The translations under genes were made by a program, and so were the position numbers. Shown piece after piece: positions 20,231 through 29,839 of a stretch of 64,000 bases of DNA (position 1 is the stretch's first letter; each line of letters starts with the position of its first letter). The stretch lies in contig VEQK01000004.1 in the NCBI GenBank assembly GCA_018883265.1, positions 1 to 64,000 of the forward strand, given 5' to 3'. Source of the stretch: Rhodocyclaceae bacterium (lineage in GTDB: Bacteria; Pseudomonadota; Gammaproteobacteria; Burkholderiales; Rhodocyclaceae). Below the pieces are notes generated by a model. The model was not told where the DNA came from. It saw nothing but the letters and a program-made list of their open reading frames with translations, and ran no database searches.

Positions 20231-21655
20231 TCATCCTTTCAAGACCTGCAGAAGAACGTGAATGTCATGATTGATCTGTTGATCCTTACCGCGTAGGTCT
20301 TCCACTGTGCGGACCGCATGCAGAACGGTTGTGTGATCACGGCCGCCGAAGGATTCGCCGATCATCTGGTAGCTGTGAGGCGTCACCTCCTTGCAGAGCC
20401 ACATGGCGATTTGCCGTGGGCGGGCAATTGCCCGACTACGCTTCTTGGAATAAAGGTCCGCAACCTTCAATTTATAGTAGTCGGCAACCATTTTCTGGAT
20501 GTTTTCGACTGTAATCTGCCGGTTGTAGGCGCCAACGATGTCTTTTAGGGCTTCTTTTGCGGTTTCCAGGGTGATTTCACGCCCATGGAACTGCGCAAAT
20601 GCTAAAACCCGGGTCAAAGCACCCTCTAATTCGCGAACATTGGACCGTAAATGCTTGGCAATGAAGAATGCAACCTCATCCGAGATCGGTTTACCCTCGG
20701 ATTCCGCCTTCTTTTTAAGGATGGCGACCCGCATTTCCGTTTCCGGCGGTTCGATCTGGACCGTCAGACCCCAGTCGAGGCGGGTAATCAGACGATCCTC
20801 AAGACCTTCAATTGCCTTTGGGTAGGTGTCGCAGGTAATCACTATCTGCTTGCGCGCTTCGACAAGGGCATTAAAGAGGTAGAAGAACTCTTCCTGAGAG
20901 CGATCTTTGCCCTTGAGGAACTGGACATCATCCAGTAAGAGCAGATCCAGCGACCGGTAATTGCGTTTGAAACTATCAAAAGCCTTCTGTTGATAGGCGC
21001 GAACCACATCCGAGTAATAGTCTTCGGCGTGCACGTAACGGATGACCTTGGTCGGGTCGGCCGTTAGTACGGCATTGCCGATGGCATGGATCAGGTGCGT
21101 CTTACCCAGACCTGCACCACCATAGATAAATAGTGGGTTGTAAGCCCCCCCGGGTGACTGCGATACATTCAGGCACGCGGCGCGGGCGAGCTCGTTGGCT
21201 TTACCAACAACCAGAGAATCAAAGGTGAAATGCGGCATCAAGCGGGTGCCCTGGCCATTGAGCGTGGTGCCGCTTTTACGGCTGCCACTGGCATGGGCGG
21301 CAGATTGACGAATATCTTCTGTGTTTGGGGCGGTATTAATCGGTTTCGGCGCGGAAGTTGGTACGGTCGTCACCCCTGCAGCACGGGTTGGTAAACCGGC
21401 TACGGCTTGTGTCGTACCGATCGAGAGCACAATGGTCACAGGTTCGTTATAGAACGCTTCGGCCAGGCGCTGAAAAGCGGCCAGATAATTGTCACGGACC
21501 CACTTAAGAATGAAGCGATTCGGGGCGTAAATGGTGACTTCGCTGTTCGCATTTTTATCCCCGTCGGACTGTAACGGGCGAATCCAGGTGCTGAACTGTT
21601 GGGCAGGTAAATCAGCCGCCAACTGGTCAAGACAAAAATTCCAGAATGGATTCAT
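20231..21655 (-). CDS. dnaA: chromosomal replication initiator DnaA
   Basis: A 474-residue AAA+ initiator that binds DnaA boxes and melts the origin. Domain I is at the N-terminus (WNFCLDQLAADLPAQQFSTW), followed by a variable linker to about residue 140. The AAA+ domain has Walker A GGAGLGKTHLIHAIG and Walker B LLLLDDVQFLKGKD. The C-terminal domain IV carries the DnaA signature GGRDHTTVLHAVRTVEDL that reads the boxes. It is divergent from rpmH across oriC. Confidence 0.98.
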   Translation of the reverse strand: MNPFWNFCLDQLAADLPAQQFSTWIRPLQSDGDKNANSEVTIYAPNRFILKWVRDNYLAAFQRLAEAFYNEPVTIVLSIGTTQAVAGLPTRAAGVTTVPTSAPKPINTAPNTEDIRQSAAHASGSRKSGTTLNGQGTRLMPHFTFDSLVVGKANELARAACLNVSQSPGGAYNPLFIYGGAGLGKTHLIHAIGNAVLTADPTKVIRYVHAEDYYSDVVRAYQQKAFDSFKRNYRSLDLLLLDDVQFLKGKDRSQEEFFYLFNALVEARKQIVITCDTYPKAIEGLEDRLITRLDWGLTVQIEPPETEMRVAILKKKAESEGKPISDEVAFFIAKHLRSNVRELEGALTRVLAFAQFHGREITLETAKEALKDIVGAYNRQITVENIQKMVADYYKLKVADLYSKKRSRAIARPRQIAMWLCKEVTPHSYQMIGESFGGRDHTTVLHAVRTVEDLRGKDQQINHDIHVLLQVLKG

Positions 21656-21950
21656 GATGTTATACGATTATTAGGCAAATAAAAGCAATGATAAAAATGG
21701 AAAAATTGTGAATAACCTGTGGATAACATGAATGGCAAAAAACACGAAGGGGCCTCAAAGAGACCCCAATAAGGATGCAGGATACCTCAATACTGGCCTT
21801 TTGTACCATCAATTATCCTTGACGAGGAAACTTTTCCACAGAAACGGTGGATAAGTAAAATCATGTTGAAAATCCACCCCCGATCTGGGCAGCCTGTGGC
21901 TGCCGAACAAATTCTAACTTGACAGTCGGTGGGAACTTGCTGTTTAATCA
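21656..21950. other. oriC: chromosomal replication origin oriC
   Basis: The dnaA-rpmH spacer (346 bases to the rpmH start) is the only long gene-free stretch in the window. DnaA boxes: minus-strand TTATTCACA (21707-21715), minus-strand TTATCCACA (21718-21726, perfect), plus-strand TTTTCCACA (21832-21840) and minus-strand TTATCCACC (21846-21854, one mismatch); the last two face each other. The AT-rich stretch 21660-21712, next to dnaA, is the likely unwinding element. An imperfect inverted repeat (21749-21767) lies in the middle. The end at 21950 is arbitrary. Confidence 0.9.
21919..21948 (+). promoter_or_regulatory. rpmH promoter
   Basis: TTGACA (21919-21924) is a perfect -35, followed by an 18-base spacer and TTTAAT (21943-21948) as a -10. 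It lies about 54 bases upstream of the rpmH start, as expected for the strong promoter of this ribosomal-protein operon beside oriC. Confidence 0.75.
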
Positions 21951-22001
21951 CGGGTTTTCCGCGGCTTTTGTCGCTCTTTTGAATTCCGGGGAGTCCCCAA
22001 C

Positions 22002-22136
22002 ATGAAACGTACCTATCAACCTTCCGTCATCCGTCGTAAGCGCACCCACGGTTTCCTCGTCCGCTCGCGCACCCGCGGTGGCCGCGCCGTTCTGGCTGCT
22101 CGTCGCGCCAAGGGCCGCCACCGCCTGGCAGTCTAA
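22002..22136 (+). CDS. rpmH: 50S ribosomal protein L34
   Basis: A 44-residue highly basic ribosomal protein, too short for the ORF track. It starts [18 protein letters not shown], contains [20 protein letters not shown] and ends RHRLAV, a classic L34. The GGGGAG just upstream serves as ribosome-binding site and is part of the palindrome GGGGAGTCCCC. It begins the rpmH-rnpA-yidD-yidC-mnmE series. Confidence 0.98.
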   Translation: MKRTYQPSVIRRKRTHGFLVRSRTRGGRAVLAARRAKGRHRLAV

Positions 22137-22141
22137 GTTAA

Positions 22142-22172
22142 GTTTGAGTGTCCGCAGGCCGGACACTCAAAC
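22142..22172 (+). other. strong hairpin between rpmH and rnpA
   Basis: GTTTGAGTGTCCG and CGGACACTCAAAC form a perfect 13-bp stem with a 5-base loop, starting 6 bases after the rpmH stop. No T-run follows, so it is not a standard terminator. It may stabilise the rpmH transcript end, serve as an RNase III site, or lower rnpA expression relative to rpmH. Confidence 0.75.
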
Positions 22173-22214
22173 CTATCTGCCGGATAAATTTTCTCTAATC
22201 CGGTTGGGACAACG

Positions 22215-22715
22215 GTGATTCAATCCCGTTATCGCTTTAGCAGGGCATCAAGACTACTTAAACCGTCCGAGTTCCAGACGGTCTTTGATGCACGCAAAGC
22301 ATGCAGAGGACAATGGTTAACGGTTCATCGCGCGCTGGTTTCCGAGGCGCGTGATGCTCCAGCCCAGTCTTCAGGAATTCCCGAACCTATCGAACCCGTA
22401 AATCCGATGAGCCGTCTAGGCCTCATCGTCGCCAAACGGCTGGTGCCAGCGGCTGCTCGCCGCAATCTAATCCGCCGGATTTTGCGTGAATACTTTCGCA
22501 CCACGCGCGATGCGTTTCCGGCCGGGGACTGGATCATCCGGCTGCACGAATCACCATTTCCCTCAAGGGCACGTATTCGCAAAGGCGCACTGGTACCGAC
22601 GCGGCTGCAAGTTGTCAGCGGGCTGCGTACAGACCTGGCGCAGATTCTGAAGCGTGTCGCGATTCAGGCGCAACCTCAGATCCGCAAAGATACAGACAAG
22701 AGTCCGGGTGCCTGA
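22215..22715 (+). CDS. rnpA: ribonuclease P protein component
   Basis: Protein subunit of RNase P, which with the RNA subunit removes tRNA 5' leaders. It begins with [22 protein letters not shown] and the basic family motif [16 protein letters not shown] are diagnostic. At 166 residues it is longer than E. coli RnpA (119), owing to an insertion of about 20 residues near residue 50 and a charged C-terminal tail. It lies between rpmH and yidD, as in most bacteria. Confidence 0.95.
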   Translation: MIQSRYRFSRASRLLKPSEFQTVFDARKACRGQWLTVHRALVSEARDAPAQSSGIPEPIEPVNPMSRLGLIVAKRLVPAAARRNLIRRILREYFRTTRDAFPAGDWIIRLHESPFPSRARIRKGALVPTRLQVVSGLRTDLAQILKRVAIQAQPQIRKDTDKSPGA

Positions 22716-22716
22716 G

Positions 22717-22992
22717 ATGGTGGAAAGAAACATCGCGAAAAAAAATTTCGGAACGCGCCTCTCGGCGCTACCCGGCTGGCTAATCCAACGGGCCTTGCTT
22801 GCGTTGATTACCGTGTATCGCTATGCGGTGAGCCCCTTTTTAGGCCAGCGTTGCCGCTTTCATCCCAGCTGCTCGGCCTACGCGGCCGAGGCTTTAACCC
22901 GCTACGGGGCTTGGCGCGGTTGCTGGCTAGCGGCAAAACGCGTTTGTCGATGTCACCCTTTTCATCCCGGAGGGCACGATCCCGTGCCCTGA
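22717..22992 (+). CDS. yidD: membrane protein insertion efficiency factor YidD
   Basis: A 91-residue protein starting at ATG 22717, one base after the rnpA stop; the track start lies within rnpA. The motif [16 protein letters not shown] and the following [15 protein letters not shown] are unmistakable YidD. It is thought to be a peripheral inner-membrane protein helping YidC-dependent insertion. An amphipathic segment [19 protein letters not shown] precedes the cysteine motif. The adjacent yidC gene supports the role. Confidence 0.95.
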   Translation: MVERNIAKKNFGTRLSALPGWLIQRALLALITVYRYAVSPFLGQRCRFHPSCSAYAAEALTRYGAWRGCWLAAKRVCRCHPFHPGGHDPVP

Positions 22993-23079
22993 ATCTGGTA
23001 CCCTTGCATGCTTTATGCCGTTGCCAGGCCGCTTGGCTGACGTAACGCCCGATCTCAGTTTTCTTTTGCTGGTTGAACC

Positions 23080-24702
23080 ATGGATTACCGCCGTTTATTT
23101 CTGACCCTGATTTTCACCATTTCTGCGTTCCTGTTGTGGGATGGCTGGAGCCAGCAGAAGGCTGCACAGAAAGCGGCGACGATTCAGGCCGCCGCCCAGA
23201 CTGCGCCGACCGCTTCGGTGGATTTGCGCAAGGATAGCAACGGTGTTCCAGCACGAGGCGCCAATGCACCAGCCGCTGAAGTTGCAGTGGCCAATGCGCC
23301 TACAGTGACCATCAAGACGGACGAGTATGTGGCGAACATCAGCCTTGCGGGCGCCACAATCAGCAACCTGGAGCTCGTCAAACATAAGGGCTGGGATCAG
23401 TCGGGTGACGTCGAGCTGTTTGGCAAGACCCACAAGTATGTCGCGCAGTCGGGCCTGATCGGCGACGACCTGCCGAACCACAAGACGCTGTGGCGTCAGG
23501 TCTCGTCAGCCACCGAAATGAAAGCGGGGCAGAACACGCTGGATGTGGTGTTCGAGGCCGACGGCGGCAAGGTGACCAAGACCCTGACTTTCAAGCGCGG
23601 CGAGTACGGCATTGATGTTACCTACCAGCTAAAGGGCGCCGCTGACAAAGCCGATGCCTACTTCCAGCTAGTGCGCGACGACAAGGCGCCGGCCGGTGAC
23701 CCGAATATGGTCAGCGTCTTTACCGGCCCAGCCTTCTATACCGATGCCCAGAAGTTCAACAAGATCAAGTTTGCCGATATCGCCGATGGCAGCGTCAAAT
23801 TCGACAAGACCGCCGACAACGGTTGGGTCGCCATGATCCAGCACTATTTCGTCACAGCGTTCCTGCCTGCGGCCGGAACGCCGCGCGAGTTTTACGCGCG
23901 CCAGGTGGAGCCCGGAGTGTTTGCCGCAGGGGTCATCGTGCCAATGCCTGCGGCGGTGAATGGCGTGAGCACGCTCACTGTTCCGCTGTACGCAGGTCCG
24001 CAGGAACACAGCACTCTGGAAAAGGTCGCCCCGGGCTTTGATCTGGTCGTGGATTACGGCTGGCTCACCGTGCTGGCCGCCCCGATCTTCTGGGTACTGG
24101 AGTGGCTGGAGCGTCTGACCGGAAACTGGGGTTGGGCGATTGTTGTGCTGACCATTCTGCTCAAGCTGATTTTCTTTCCGTTGTCGGCCGCCAGCTACAA
24201 ATCGATGGCGCGTATGCGGACCGTGACGCCACGCCTCATGGCGCTGAAAGAGCGCTACGGTAACGACAAGCAGAAACTGAATCAGGAGATGATGGATCTC
24301 TACCGCAAGGAAAAGATCAATCCGCTCGGTGGCTGCCTGCCGATTCTCGTGCAGATTCCGGTGTTCATTGCCCTGTACTGGGTGCTGCTCGGCGCCGTGG
24401 AAATGCGTAATGCGCCCTGGGTCGGCTGGATCCATGACCTCACCCAACCGGATCCGTTCTATATCCTGCCAGCGATCATGATGGCCACCATGCTGTTCCA
24501 GGTGAAGCTCAACCCGACGCCGCCCGATCCGATCCAGGCAAAAATCATGTGGATTATGCCCCTGGGCTTCGGCATCATGTTCTTCTTCTTCCCGGCGGGG
24601 CTGGTGCTGTACTGGACAGTCAACAACGTGTTATCGATCGCGCAGCAGTGGGCCATTAACCGCAAGATCGAAGCCGACACCACGCATCGCGGCCATCGCT
24701 AA
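23080..24702 (+). CDS. yidC: membrane protein insertase YidC
   Basis: A 540-residue insertase for inner-membrane proteins, working alone or with SecYEG; Fo subunits a and c, encoded downstream at 35-37 kb, are known YidC clients. An N-terminal TM ([18 protein letters not shown]) is followed by a large periplasmic domain (about 50-330). The conserved C-terminal five-helix core begins near [20 protein letters not shown] and includes [21 protein letters not shown] and [19 protein letters not shown]. Length matches E. coli YidC (548). mnmE starts one base after its stop. Confidence 0.97.
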   Translation: MDYRRLFLTLIFTISAFLLWDGWSQQKAAQKAATIQAAAQTAPTASVDLRKDSNGVPARGANAPAAEVAVANAPTVTIKTDEYVANISLAGATISNLELVKHKGWDQSGDVELFGKTHKYVAQSGLIGDDLPNHKTLWRQVSSATEMKAGQNTLDVVFEADGGKVTKTLTFKRGEYGIDVTYQLKGAADKADAYFQLVRDDKAPAGDPNMVSVFTGPAFYTDAQKFNKIKFADIADGSVKFDKTADNGWVAMIQHYFVTAFLPAAGTPREFYARQVEPGVFAAGVIVPMPAAVNGVSTLTVPLYAGPQEHSTLEKVAPGFDLVVDYGWLTVLAAPIFWVLEWLERLTGNWGWAIVVLTILLKLIFFPLSAASYKSMARMRTVTPRLMALKERYGNDKQKLNQEMMDLYRKEKINPLGGCLPILVQIPVFIALYWVLLGAVEMRNAPWVGWIHDLTQPDPFYILPAIMMATMLFQVKLNPTPPDPIQAKIMWIMPLGFGIMFFFFPAGLVLYWTVNNVLSIAQQWAINRKIEADTTHRGHR

Positions 24703-24703
24703 G

Positions 24704-26035
24704 ATGTTGAATCCTCCCATCGCGGCCATCGCCACGGCGCCGGGTCGCGGTGGGGTGGGTATTGTCCGGCTTTCGGGGGCCGGACTCAAAAACTGGATCG
24801 AACCGCTGACGGGTAAAGCACCGTCGGCGCATTTTGCGGTACCGCGTACCGCCACCCTCACCCCATTTATCGATACTGCGGGTCAGGCCATTGATGAAGG
24901 TCTGCTGATCTATTTTGCCGGCCCGAATTCGTTCACTGGTGAAGACGTTATCGAACTACACGGTCATGGCGGCCCGGTTGTCATGCAACTTTTATTGGCA
25001 CGCTGTCTGGATCTGGGCGCACGACTGGCTGAGCCCGGTGAATTCACACGTCGCGCCTTCATCAACGGAAAACTCGACTTGGCGCAGGCTGAGGCCGTTG
25101 CCGACCTCATCAATGCCTCAACGGCCACCGCCGCCCGCTCTGCGGTCCGTTCGTTGCAAGGTGACTTCTCGCGCGCCATCGATGCGCTGATGGGTCCGCT
25201 CGTTGAGTTGCGAGCGCTGACTGAAGCGACGCTGGATTTCCCCGAAGAAGAAGTCGACTTCCTCAAAAGTATTCAGGCCGAAGCGCGATTGCAGGGCATT
25301 CGTGAAGCGTTGACCAAAGTACAAGCTAGCGCCCGGCAGGGCAAATTACTGCAAGACGGCCTCACCGTCGTACTCATTGGTCAGCCCAACGTGGGTAAGT
25401 CATCGTTGCTCAACGCACTGGCGGGCGAGGACCTCGCCATCGTCACTCCGGTCGCGGGCACCACACGCGACGTGGTGCGGGCGCACCTGCAGCTCGAAGG
25501 CGTGCCGCTGCATGTGATCGATACGGCAGGACTGCACGAAACGACCGATGAAGTCGAGCGCCTCGGTATCGAACGTACCTGGAAAGAAATCGCCAATGCC
25601 GATGTGGCTGTGCTGCTGACCGATGCACAACACGGGCTAACGGCGGCAGAAGAGCGCATCATTGCACGCTTGCCGGAAGGCACAACGCGCATGATGGTTC
25701 AGAACAAAATTGACCTCGGCGCTGCAGCATCCACAGCAGAGACAGTACAGATCTCGGCTAAGACGGGCTTCGGTATTGACGCCCTACGCGCGAAACTACT
25801 GGAAATCGCTGGCTGGCAGCCGGGCGAAAGCCTTTTCATCGCCCGCGAGCGACACCTTCGTGCCTTGAGCGATGCAGCCGACCATCTGGAAACCGCAGCG
25901 GCCGCATTGCCGGCGTTAGAAATCTTCGCCGAAGAACTTCGCCTTGCGCACAGAGCACTACAGAGCATCACCGGCGAATACACGCCGGACGATTTGCTCG
26001 GCGCCATTTTTTCCAAATTTTGTATCGGGAAATAA
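24704..26035 (+). CDS. mnmE: tRNA modification GTPase MnmE
   Basis: With MnmG it installs the 5-carboxymethylaminomethyl group on wobble uridines. The N-terminal folate-binding domain starts [20 protein letters not shown]. The central G domain (about residues 220-370) carries [12 protein letters not shown], the G2/G3 region TTRDVV and DTAGLHET, and NKID. The C-terminal CIGK gives the conserved cysteine. The 443-residue length is usual. Its partner mnmG is 4.7 kb downstream on the same strand. Confidence 0.97.
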   Translation: MLNPPIAAIATAPGRGGVGIVRLSGAGLKNWIEPLTGKAPSAHFAVPRTATLTPFIDTAGQAIDEGLLIYFAGPNSFTGEDVIELHGHGGPVVMQLLLARCLDLGARLAEPGEFTRRAFINGKLDLAQAEAVADLINASTATAARSAVRSLQGDFSRAIDALMGPLVELRALTEATLDFPEEEVDFLKSIQAEARLQGIREALTKVQASARQGKLLQDGLTVVLIGQPNVGKSSLLNALAGEDLAIVTPVAGTTRDVVRAHLQLEGVPLHVIDTAGLHETTDEVERLGIERTWKEIANADVAVLLTDAQHGLTAAEERIIARLPEGTTRMMVQNKIDLGAAASTAETVQISAKTGFGIDALRAKLLEIAGWQPGESLFIARERHLRALSDAADHLETAAAALPALEIFAEELRLAHRALQSITGEYTPDDLLGAIFSKFCIGK

Positions 26036-26037
26036 CC

Positions 26038-26388
26038 ATGGCCTGGATCATTACAAAATATCTCATTACGGCAGCCGTCGTCGTTCTGATTTCTGAAGTC
26101 GCCAAGCGTAGCGATAAACTCGGCGGCTTGATCGCAGCCTTACCAATGGTGACCTTTCTGGCGCTCATCTGGCTCTATGTTGAAAAGCAGCCGGTAGAGA
26201 AGATCTCCAACCATGCCTGGTATACCTTCTGGTACGTGGTTCCCACATTGCCGATGTTCTTGGCGTTTCCGTTTCTACACGAACGGATTGGTTTCTGGCC
26301 GACCTTGGGCGCCAGCGCGTTGATTACGATCGTTTGCTTCGTTGTCTTCGCTTACGTGATGAAGCATTTCGGCATCGAGCTTTTGTAA
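26038..26388 (+). CDS. DUF3147-family membrane protein
   Basis: A 116-residue integral membrane protein starting at ATG 26038, two bases after the mnmE stop. Four hydrophobic segments are visible, starting with YLITAAVVVLISEVA and ending with ASALITIVCFVVFAYVM. Overall pattern and length fit the DUF3147 family, which has no established function. It is followed 8 bases later by a lipoprotein gene, so the two are probably co-transcribed with mnmE. Confidence 0.78.
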   Translation: MAWIITKYLITAAVVVLISEVAKRSDKLGGLIAALPMVTFLALIWLYVEKQPVEKISNHAWYTFWYVVPTLPMFLAFPFLHERIGFWPTLGASALITIVCFVVFAYVMKHFGIELL

Positions 26389-26396
26389 GGATGGCT

Positions 26397-26804
26397 ATGA
26401 AACGTTGGTTCGTGGTTTTAGGTCTGGCGTCGCTGCTGAATGGGTGTGCGCCTTCGCTCTTCCCAGTCGAAATGCCGGTGACCGCATCGTTGTCGGACTC
26501 GGGCGGTACGGCATCGTTGATCCCGTATCAACCGCTGGTGGTGCGCTTGCCGACGAATCCGAGCACGGGTTACGTTTGGTCGTATACGGTGACGGGTGAT
26601 GATGTGCTCCGTCTGGATACGGTAACGGGTGAGGCACCTGCACCGGATGGCATGGTGGGCGTGCCGGGTCTGGAAGTGTGGTCGTTTCGTGCCCAGGGCA
26701 CAGGACGCGCCGTGCTGACTTACATTTACGCGCGACCGTGGGAAAAGAATACCCTGCCCGCCAAAATCTTTACATTGACAGTCGTGGTGAGCCCGGCGCG
26801 GTAA
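26397..26804 (+). CDS. chagasin-type (I42) protease inhibitor lipoprotein
   Basis: A 135-residue secreted lipoprotein. Start ATG 26397 is preceded at suitable distance by AAGG; ATG 26391 is an alternative. The signal peptide MKRWFVVLGLASLLNGC ends in a lipobox (LLNGC), so it should be anchored by a lipid. The mature part has the chagasin/I42 motifs: PTNPSTGYVWSY (the NPTTGY loop), VWSFRAQGTGRAVLTY and YARPWEK. This family blocks papain-like cysteine peptidases. The 3' end overlaps the convergent flavoprotein gene by 35 bases. Inhibitory activity is inferred. Confidence 0.82.
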   Translation: MKRWFVVLGLASLLNGCAPSLFPVEMPVTASLSDSGGTASLIPYQPLVVRLPTNPSTGYVWSYTVTGDDVLRLDTVTGEAPAPDGMVGVPGLEVWSFRAQGTGRAVLTYIYARPWEKNTLPAKIFTLTVVVSPAR

Positions 26805-28050
26805 GCCAGGCAATTGCGCCCCGAGCGGCCTGGCGGCCAGTGGCCATACAGGCGGTGAGCAGATAACCGCCGGTTGGTGCTTCCCAATCCAGCATCTCAC
26901 CTGCGACAAAGGTACCGGGGCGAGCCGTCAGCATCAGGTGAGCGTCCAGGTTGTTAAAACAGACACCGCCCGCGGTGCTAATGGCTTCATCAATGGGGCG
27001 GGTAGCTCGAAGGGTGATGGGCAAAGCTTTGATGGTGGTGGCCAGGGTTTTGAGATCGTTGATCCGTTCTTTGCTTAGTGCTTCGTAAATCAGCGCCGTT
27101 TTAACGCTGCTGAAACCGAGTGCGGATTTGAGATAACTGGAGAGCGATTTGCTGCCGCGGCGGCAGAGGGTGTCCAGAATCTTTTCCATCGCTCGGTCCG
27201 GCGCAAGGTCGATCGTCAACATTGCGGCACCAGTGGCATTGATGGTATCGCGCAGCGGGCGCGAAAGGGCATAGATCAAGCCGCCCTCAATGCCATCTTG
27301 GCTGATGATGCATTCACCCTGTCGCTGATGCGTCTGACCCGTGTGATCGGTAAAACGGATCGTAATCGCCTTGAGGGGTTCACCCGAAAATCGCTGTTTC
27401 AGGTACTCAGACCAAGTAACCTCAAAACCGCAGTTGGCGCTTTGCAGCGGCGCAATTTCGACGCCAAGTTTTTCGAGTGCTGTTACCCAGGCGCCATCGC
27501 TACCCAGCTTAGGCCAGCTCGCGCCACCCAGAGCGAAAATGCTGGCGTCGGGTTTTATGACTATTGTGCCGCTGGGCCCGGCAAACGCTAGCGCATCCTC
27601 ATTAGTCCAACCGAGCCAACGATGTCGTACATGAAAGCGCACACCATTCTGGCGTAGGCGGTGTAACCAGGCGCGCAACAGCGGCGCGGCTTTCATTTCT
27701 TTAGGAAAGACCCGGCCGGAGGTGCCGACAAAGGTTTCGATGCCAAGATCGTGCACCCAGCGACGCAGATCACTGGGCGTAAATTGATCCAGACTGGCTT
27801 GTAGTGCATCACGCTCAGGGCCATAACGGCCGCAGAAAGTGTCGAAGTCTTCGCAATGGGTGATGTTGAGGCCGCCAATGCCTGCTAGCAGAAACTTTCG
27901 ACCGACAGACGGCATCGCATCGTATACATCAACAGCAACGCCACCTTGGCTGAGTGTTTCCGCCGCCATGAGTCCGGCCGGACCGCCACCGATGATGGCA
28001 ACATTCTGGCCGGTTTTACATGCGGCAGATTTGGCAGCAATTTCAAACAT
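26770..28050 (-). CDS. NAD(P)/FAD-dependent oxidoreductase, YhiN/HI0933-like
   Basis: A 426-residue flavoprotein. The FAD-binding motif IIGGGPAGLMAAETLSQGG is at about residues 19-37, followed by GRKFLLAGIGGLNITHCE, a hallmark of the HI0933/YhiN group, and a C-terminal TAGGVCFNNLDAHLML and GEMLDWEAPTGGYLLTACMATG. It appears to belong to the PP_4765-like subfamily. Reaction and substrate are unknown. It sits 26 bases downstream of ahpF on the same strand, so it may share that transcript. Confidence 0.88.
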   Translation of the reverse strand: MFEIAAKSAACKTGQNVAIIGGGPAGLMAAETLSQGGVAVDVYDAMPSVGRKFLLAGIGGLNITHCEDFDTFCGRYGPERDALQASLDQFTPSDLRRWVHDLGIETFVGTSGRVFPKEMKAAPLLRAWLHRLRQNGVRFHVRHRWLGWTNEDALAFAGPSGTIVIKPDASIFALGGASWPKLGSDGAWVTALEKLGVEIAPLQSANCGFEVTWSEYLKQRFSGEPLKAITIRFTDHTGQTHQRQGECIISQDGIEGGLIYALSRPLRDTINATGAAMLTIDLAPDRAMEKILDTLCRRGSKSLSSYLKSALGFSSVKTALIYEALSKERINDLKTLATTIKALPITLRATRPIDEAISTAGGVCFNNLDAHLMLTARPGTFVAGEMLDWEAPTGGYLLTACMATGRQAARGAIAWLTAPGSPRLSM

Positions 28051-28076
28051 GCCGCCATTTTACGTGGCGCCGGTTT

Positions 28077-29651
28077 TTAAGCCGGTGCCGAACTCCGGAT
28101 CAGGTAGTCAAATGCACCGAGTGAGGCTTTGGCGCCCTCGCCCATGGCGATGATGATCTGTTTGTAGGGCACGGTGGTGCAATCGCCTGCAGCAAAAATA
28201 CCGGGGGCTGAGGTCTGGCCCCGGTTGTCAACTTCGATCTCGCCCATTTTAGAAAGGTCGAGCGTGCCCTTGAGCCAGTCCGTATTGGGGAGCAGGCCGA
28301 TCTGCACGAAAATGCCCTCAAGTTCGACTTTGATGTCTTCGCCGTTGTCCCGGTTTTTGTAGACGAGGCCGTTGACCTTGCTGCCATCGCCGAGTACTTC
28401 CATTGTTTGGGCATTTTTGAGAATGACCATATTGGGCAGGCTGGCTAGTTTGCGTTGAAGTACCGCGTCGGCACGCAATTCGGGGCCGAATTCGATCAGC
28501 GTGACATGGCCAACGATGCCGGCCAGATCAATCGCAGCCTCAACGCCCGAGTTGCCGCCACCGATGACCGCAACGCGCTTACCTTTGAACAACGGGCCAT
28601 CGCAGTGCGGGCAATAAGCGACCCCTTTTCCGCGATATTCCTGCTCACCCGGTACGTTGAGTTCGCGCCAGCGGGCGCCGGTCGAAAGAATGACGCTCTT
28701 GGCTCTTAATACAGCACCACTGGCGGTCCGCACCTCTGCATAGCCGCCGGGCGTTGCGGCTGGCGTGAGCGACTCGGCGCGTTGCAGATTCATGATGTCC
28801 ACTTCGTAGGATTTAACGTGCTGTTCCAGCTGGGCAACCAGTTTGGGCCCCTCGGTTTCCTGGACCGAGATGAAGTTTTCGATACCCAAGGTGTCCATGA
28901 CCTGGCCGCCAAAGCGTTCGGCCAGAATCCCGGTGCGAATACCTTTGCGGGCAGCATAGACGGCGGCCGCCGAACCGGCCGGCCCGCCGCCGACGATGAG
29001 CACGTCGTAGGGCGCCTGGGCACTGATCTTTTCGGCTTCGCGGGCCGCGGCGCCGGTATCCAGTTTGGCCAGAATCTCTTCAATGGTCATCCGACCGGCG
29101 CCGAATTCTTCGCCGTTGAGGTACACAGTTGGCACCGCCATGATCTGGCGTGATTCGACGACCTCCTGGAACATGCCGCCATCGATCATGGTGTGCTGGA
29201 CACGCGGGTTGATGGCCGCCATCAGGTTAAGCGCCTGCACGACGTCCGGGCAATTGTGGCAGCTCAACGAGATGAAGGTTTCGAACTGATAATCGCCGGG
29301 CAGGTTGCGAACTTGTTCGATCACACTGGCATCCACCTTCGGGGGGTAACCGCCCATCTGCAACAGTGCCAAAACGAGCGAGGTGAACTCGTGCCCCATG
29401 GGCAGGCCGGCAAAGCGGGCGATGCCGCGCTCACCGGCGTGATTAAGCGGCGCTACCCGAAAAGAAGGCTTCAGATCGGCATCATTCGTTTCAACCACAT
29501 TCACCTTATCGGAAAGCGCGGCGATCTCGTTCACCAGCTCGCGCATCTGTGCAGACGAGTCGCTGGAGTCGAGGGTGGTCATCAGCTGGATCGGCTGCTC
29601 CAGGCGTTCGAGGTAGCCTTTGAGCTGCTGCTGAATGTTTACGTCAAGCAT
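28077..29651 (-). CDS. ahpF: alkyl hydroperoxide reductase subunit F
   Basis: A 524-residue flavoprotein disulfide reductase that passes electrons from NADH to AhpC. The N-terminal tandem thioredoxin-fold domain carries the redox pair in LSCHNCPD. The thioredoxin-reductase-like part has FAD motif [17 protein letters not shown], the second active CxxC in YCPHCDG, and NAD-binding [15 protein letters not shown]. Length is near E. coli AhpF (521). It lies 188 bases downstream of ahpC on the same strand; a hairpin (29773-29794) between them may set their ratio. Confidence 0.97.
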   Translation of the reverse strand: MLDVNIQQQLKGYLERLEQPIQLMTTLDSSDSSAQMRELVNEIAALSDKVNVVETNDADLKPSFRVAPLNHAGERGIARFAGLPMGHEFTSLVLALLQMGGYPPKVDASVIEQVRNLPGDYQFETFISLSCHNCPDVVQALNLMAAINPRVQHTMIDGGMFQEVVESRQIMAVPTVYLNGEEFGAGRMTIEEILAKLDTGAAAREAEKISAQAPYDVLIVGGGPAGSAAAVYAARKGIRTGILAERFGGQVMDTLGIENFISVQETEGPKLVAQLEQHVKSYEVDIMNLQRAESLTPAATPGGYAEVRTASGAVLRAKSVILSTGARWRELNVPGEQEYRGKGVAYCPHCDGPLFKGKRVAVIGGGNSGVEAAIDLAGIVGHVTLIEFGPELRADAVLQRKLASLPNMVILKNAQTMEVLGDGSKVNGLVYKNRDNGEDIKVELEGIFVQIGLLPNTDWLKGTLDLSKMGEIEVDNRGQTSAPGIFAAGDCTTVPYKQIIIAMGEGAKASLGAFDYLIRSSAPA

Positions 29652-29772
29652 GGTGAACTCCCGAATAATTGTTGGTTGCAGTCATCGCATAGCCAAAAAG
29701 CGAACGCGGGCCGGATTTTGGCCAAAGTGCGCCCAATTCGCCGCTTGGCGATGCAATTACGAAGTTGGGGTT

Positions 29773-29794
29773 GTCCGGGACCGTAGCCCCGGAC
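29773..29794 (-). other. hairpin in the ahpC-ahpF spacer
   Basis: GTCCGGG and CCCGGAC form a 7-bp GC-rich stem with an 8-base loop. No T-run follows in either direction. It may protect the ahpC message end or reduce read-through into ahpF. Confidence 0.45.
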
Positions 29795-29839
29795 GTTCTC
29801 TGTTGCGGCTTTTTGAGTCCGCGGTGCGAACGGTCTGAT

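Noticed and set aside
21736-21767. Imperfect inverted repeat in oriC as an intrinsic terminator
   Set aside because: The stem has a mismatch and the T-run on the minus strand is about six bases away. It is noted within the oriC entry only.
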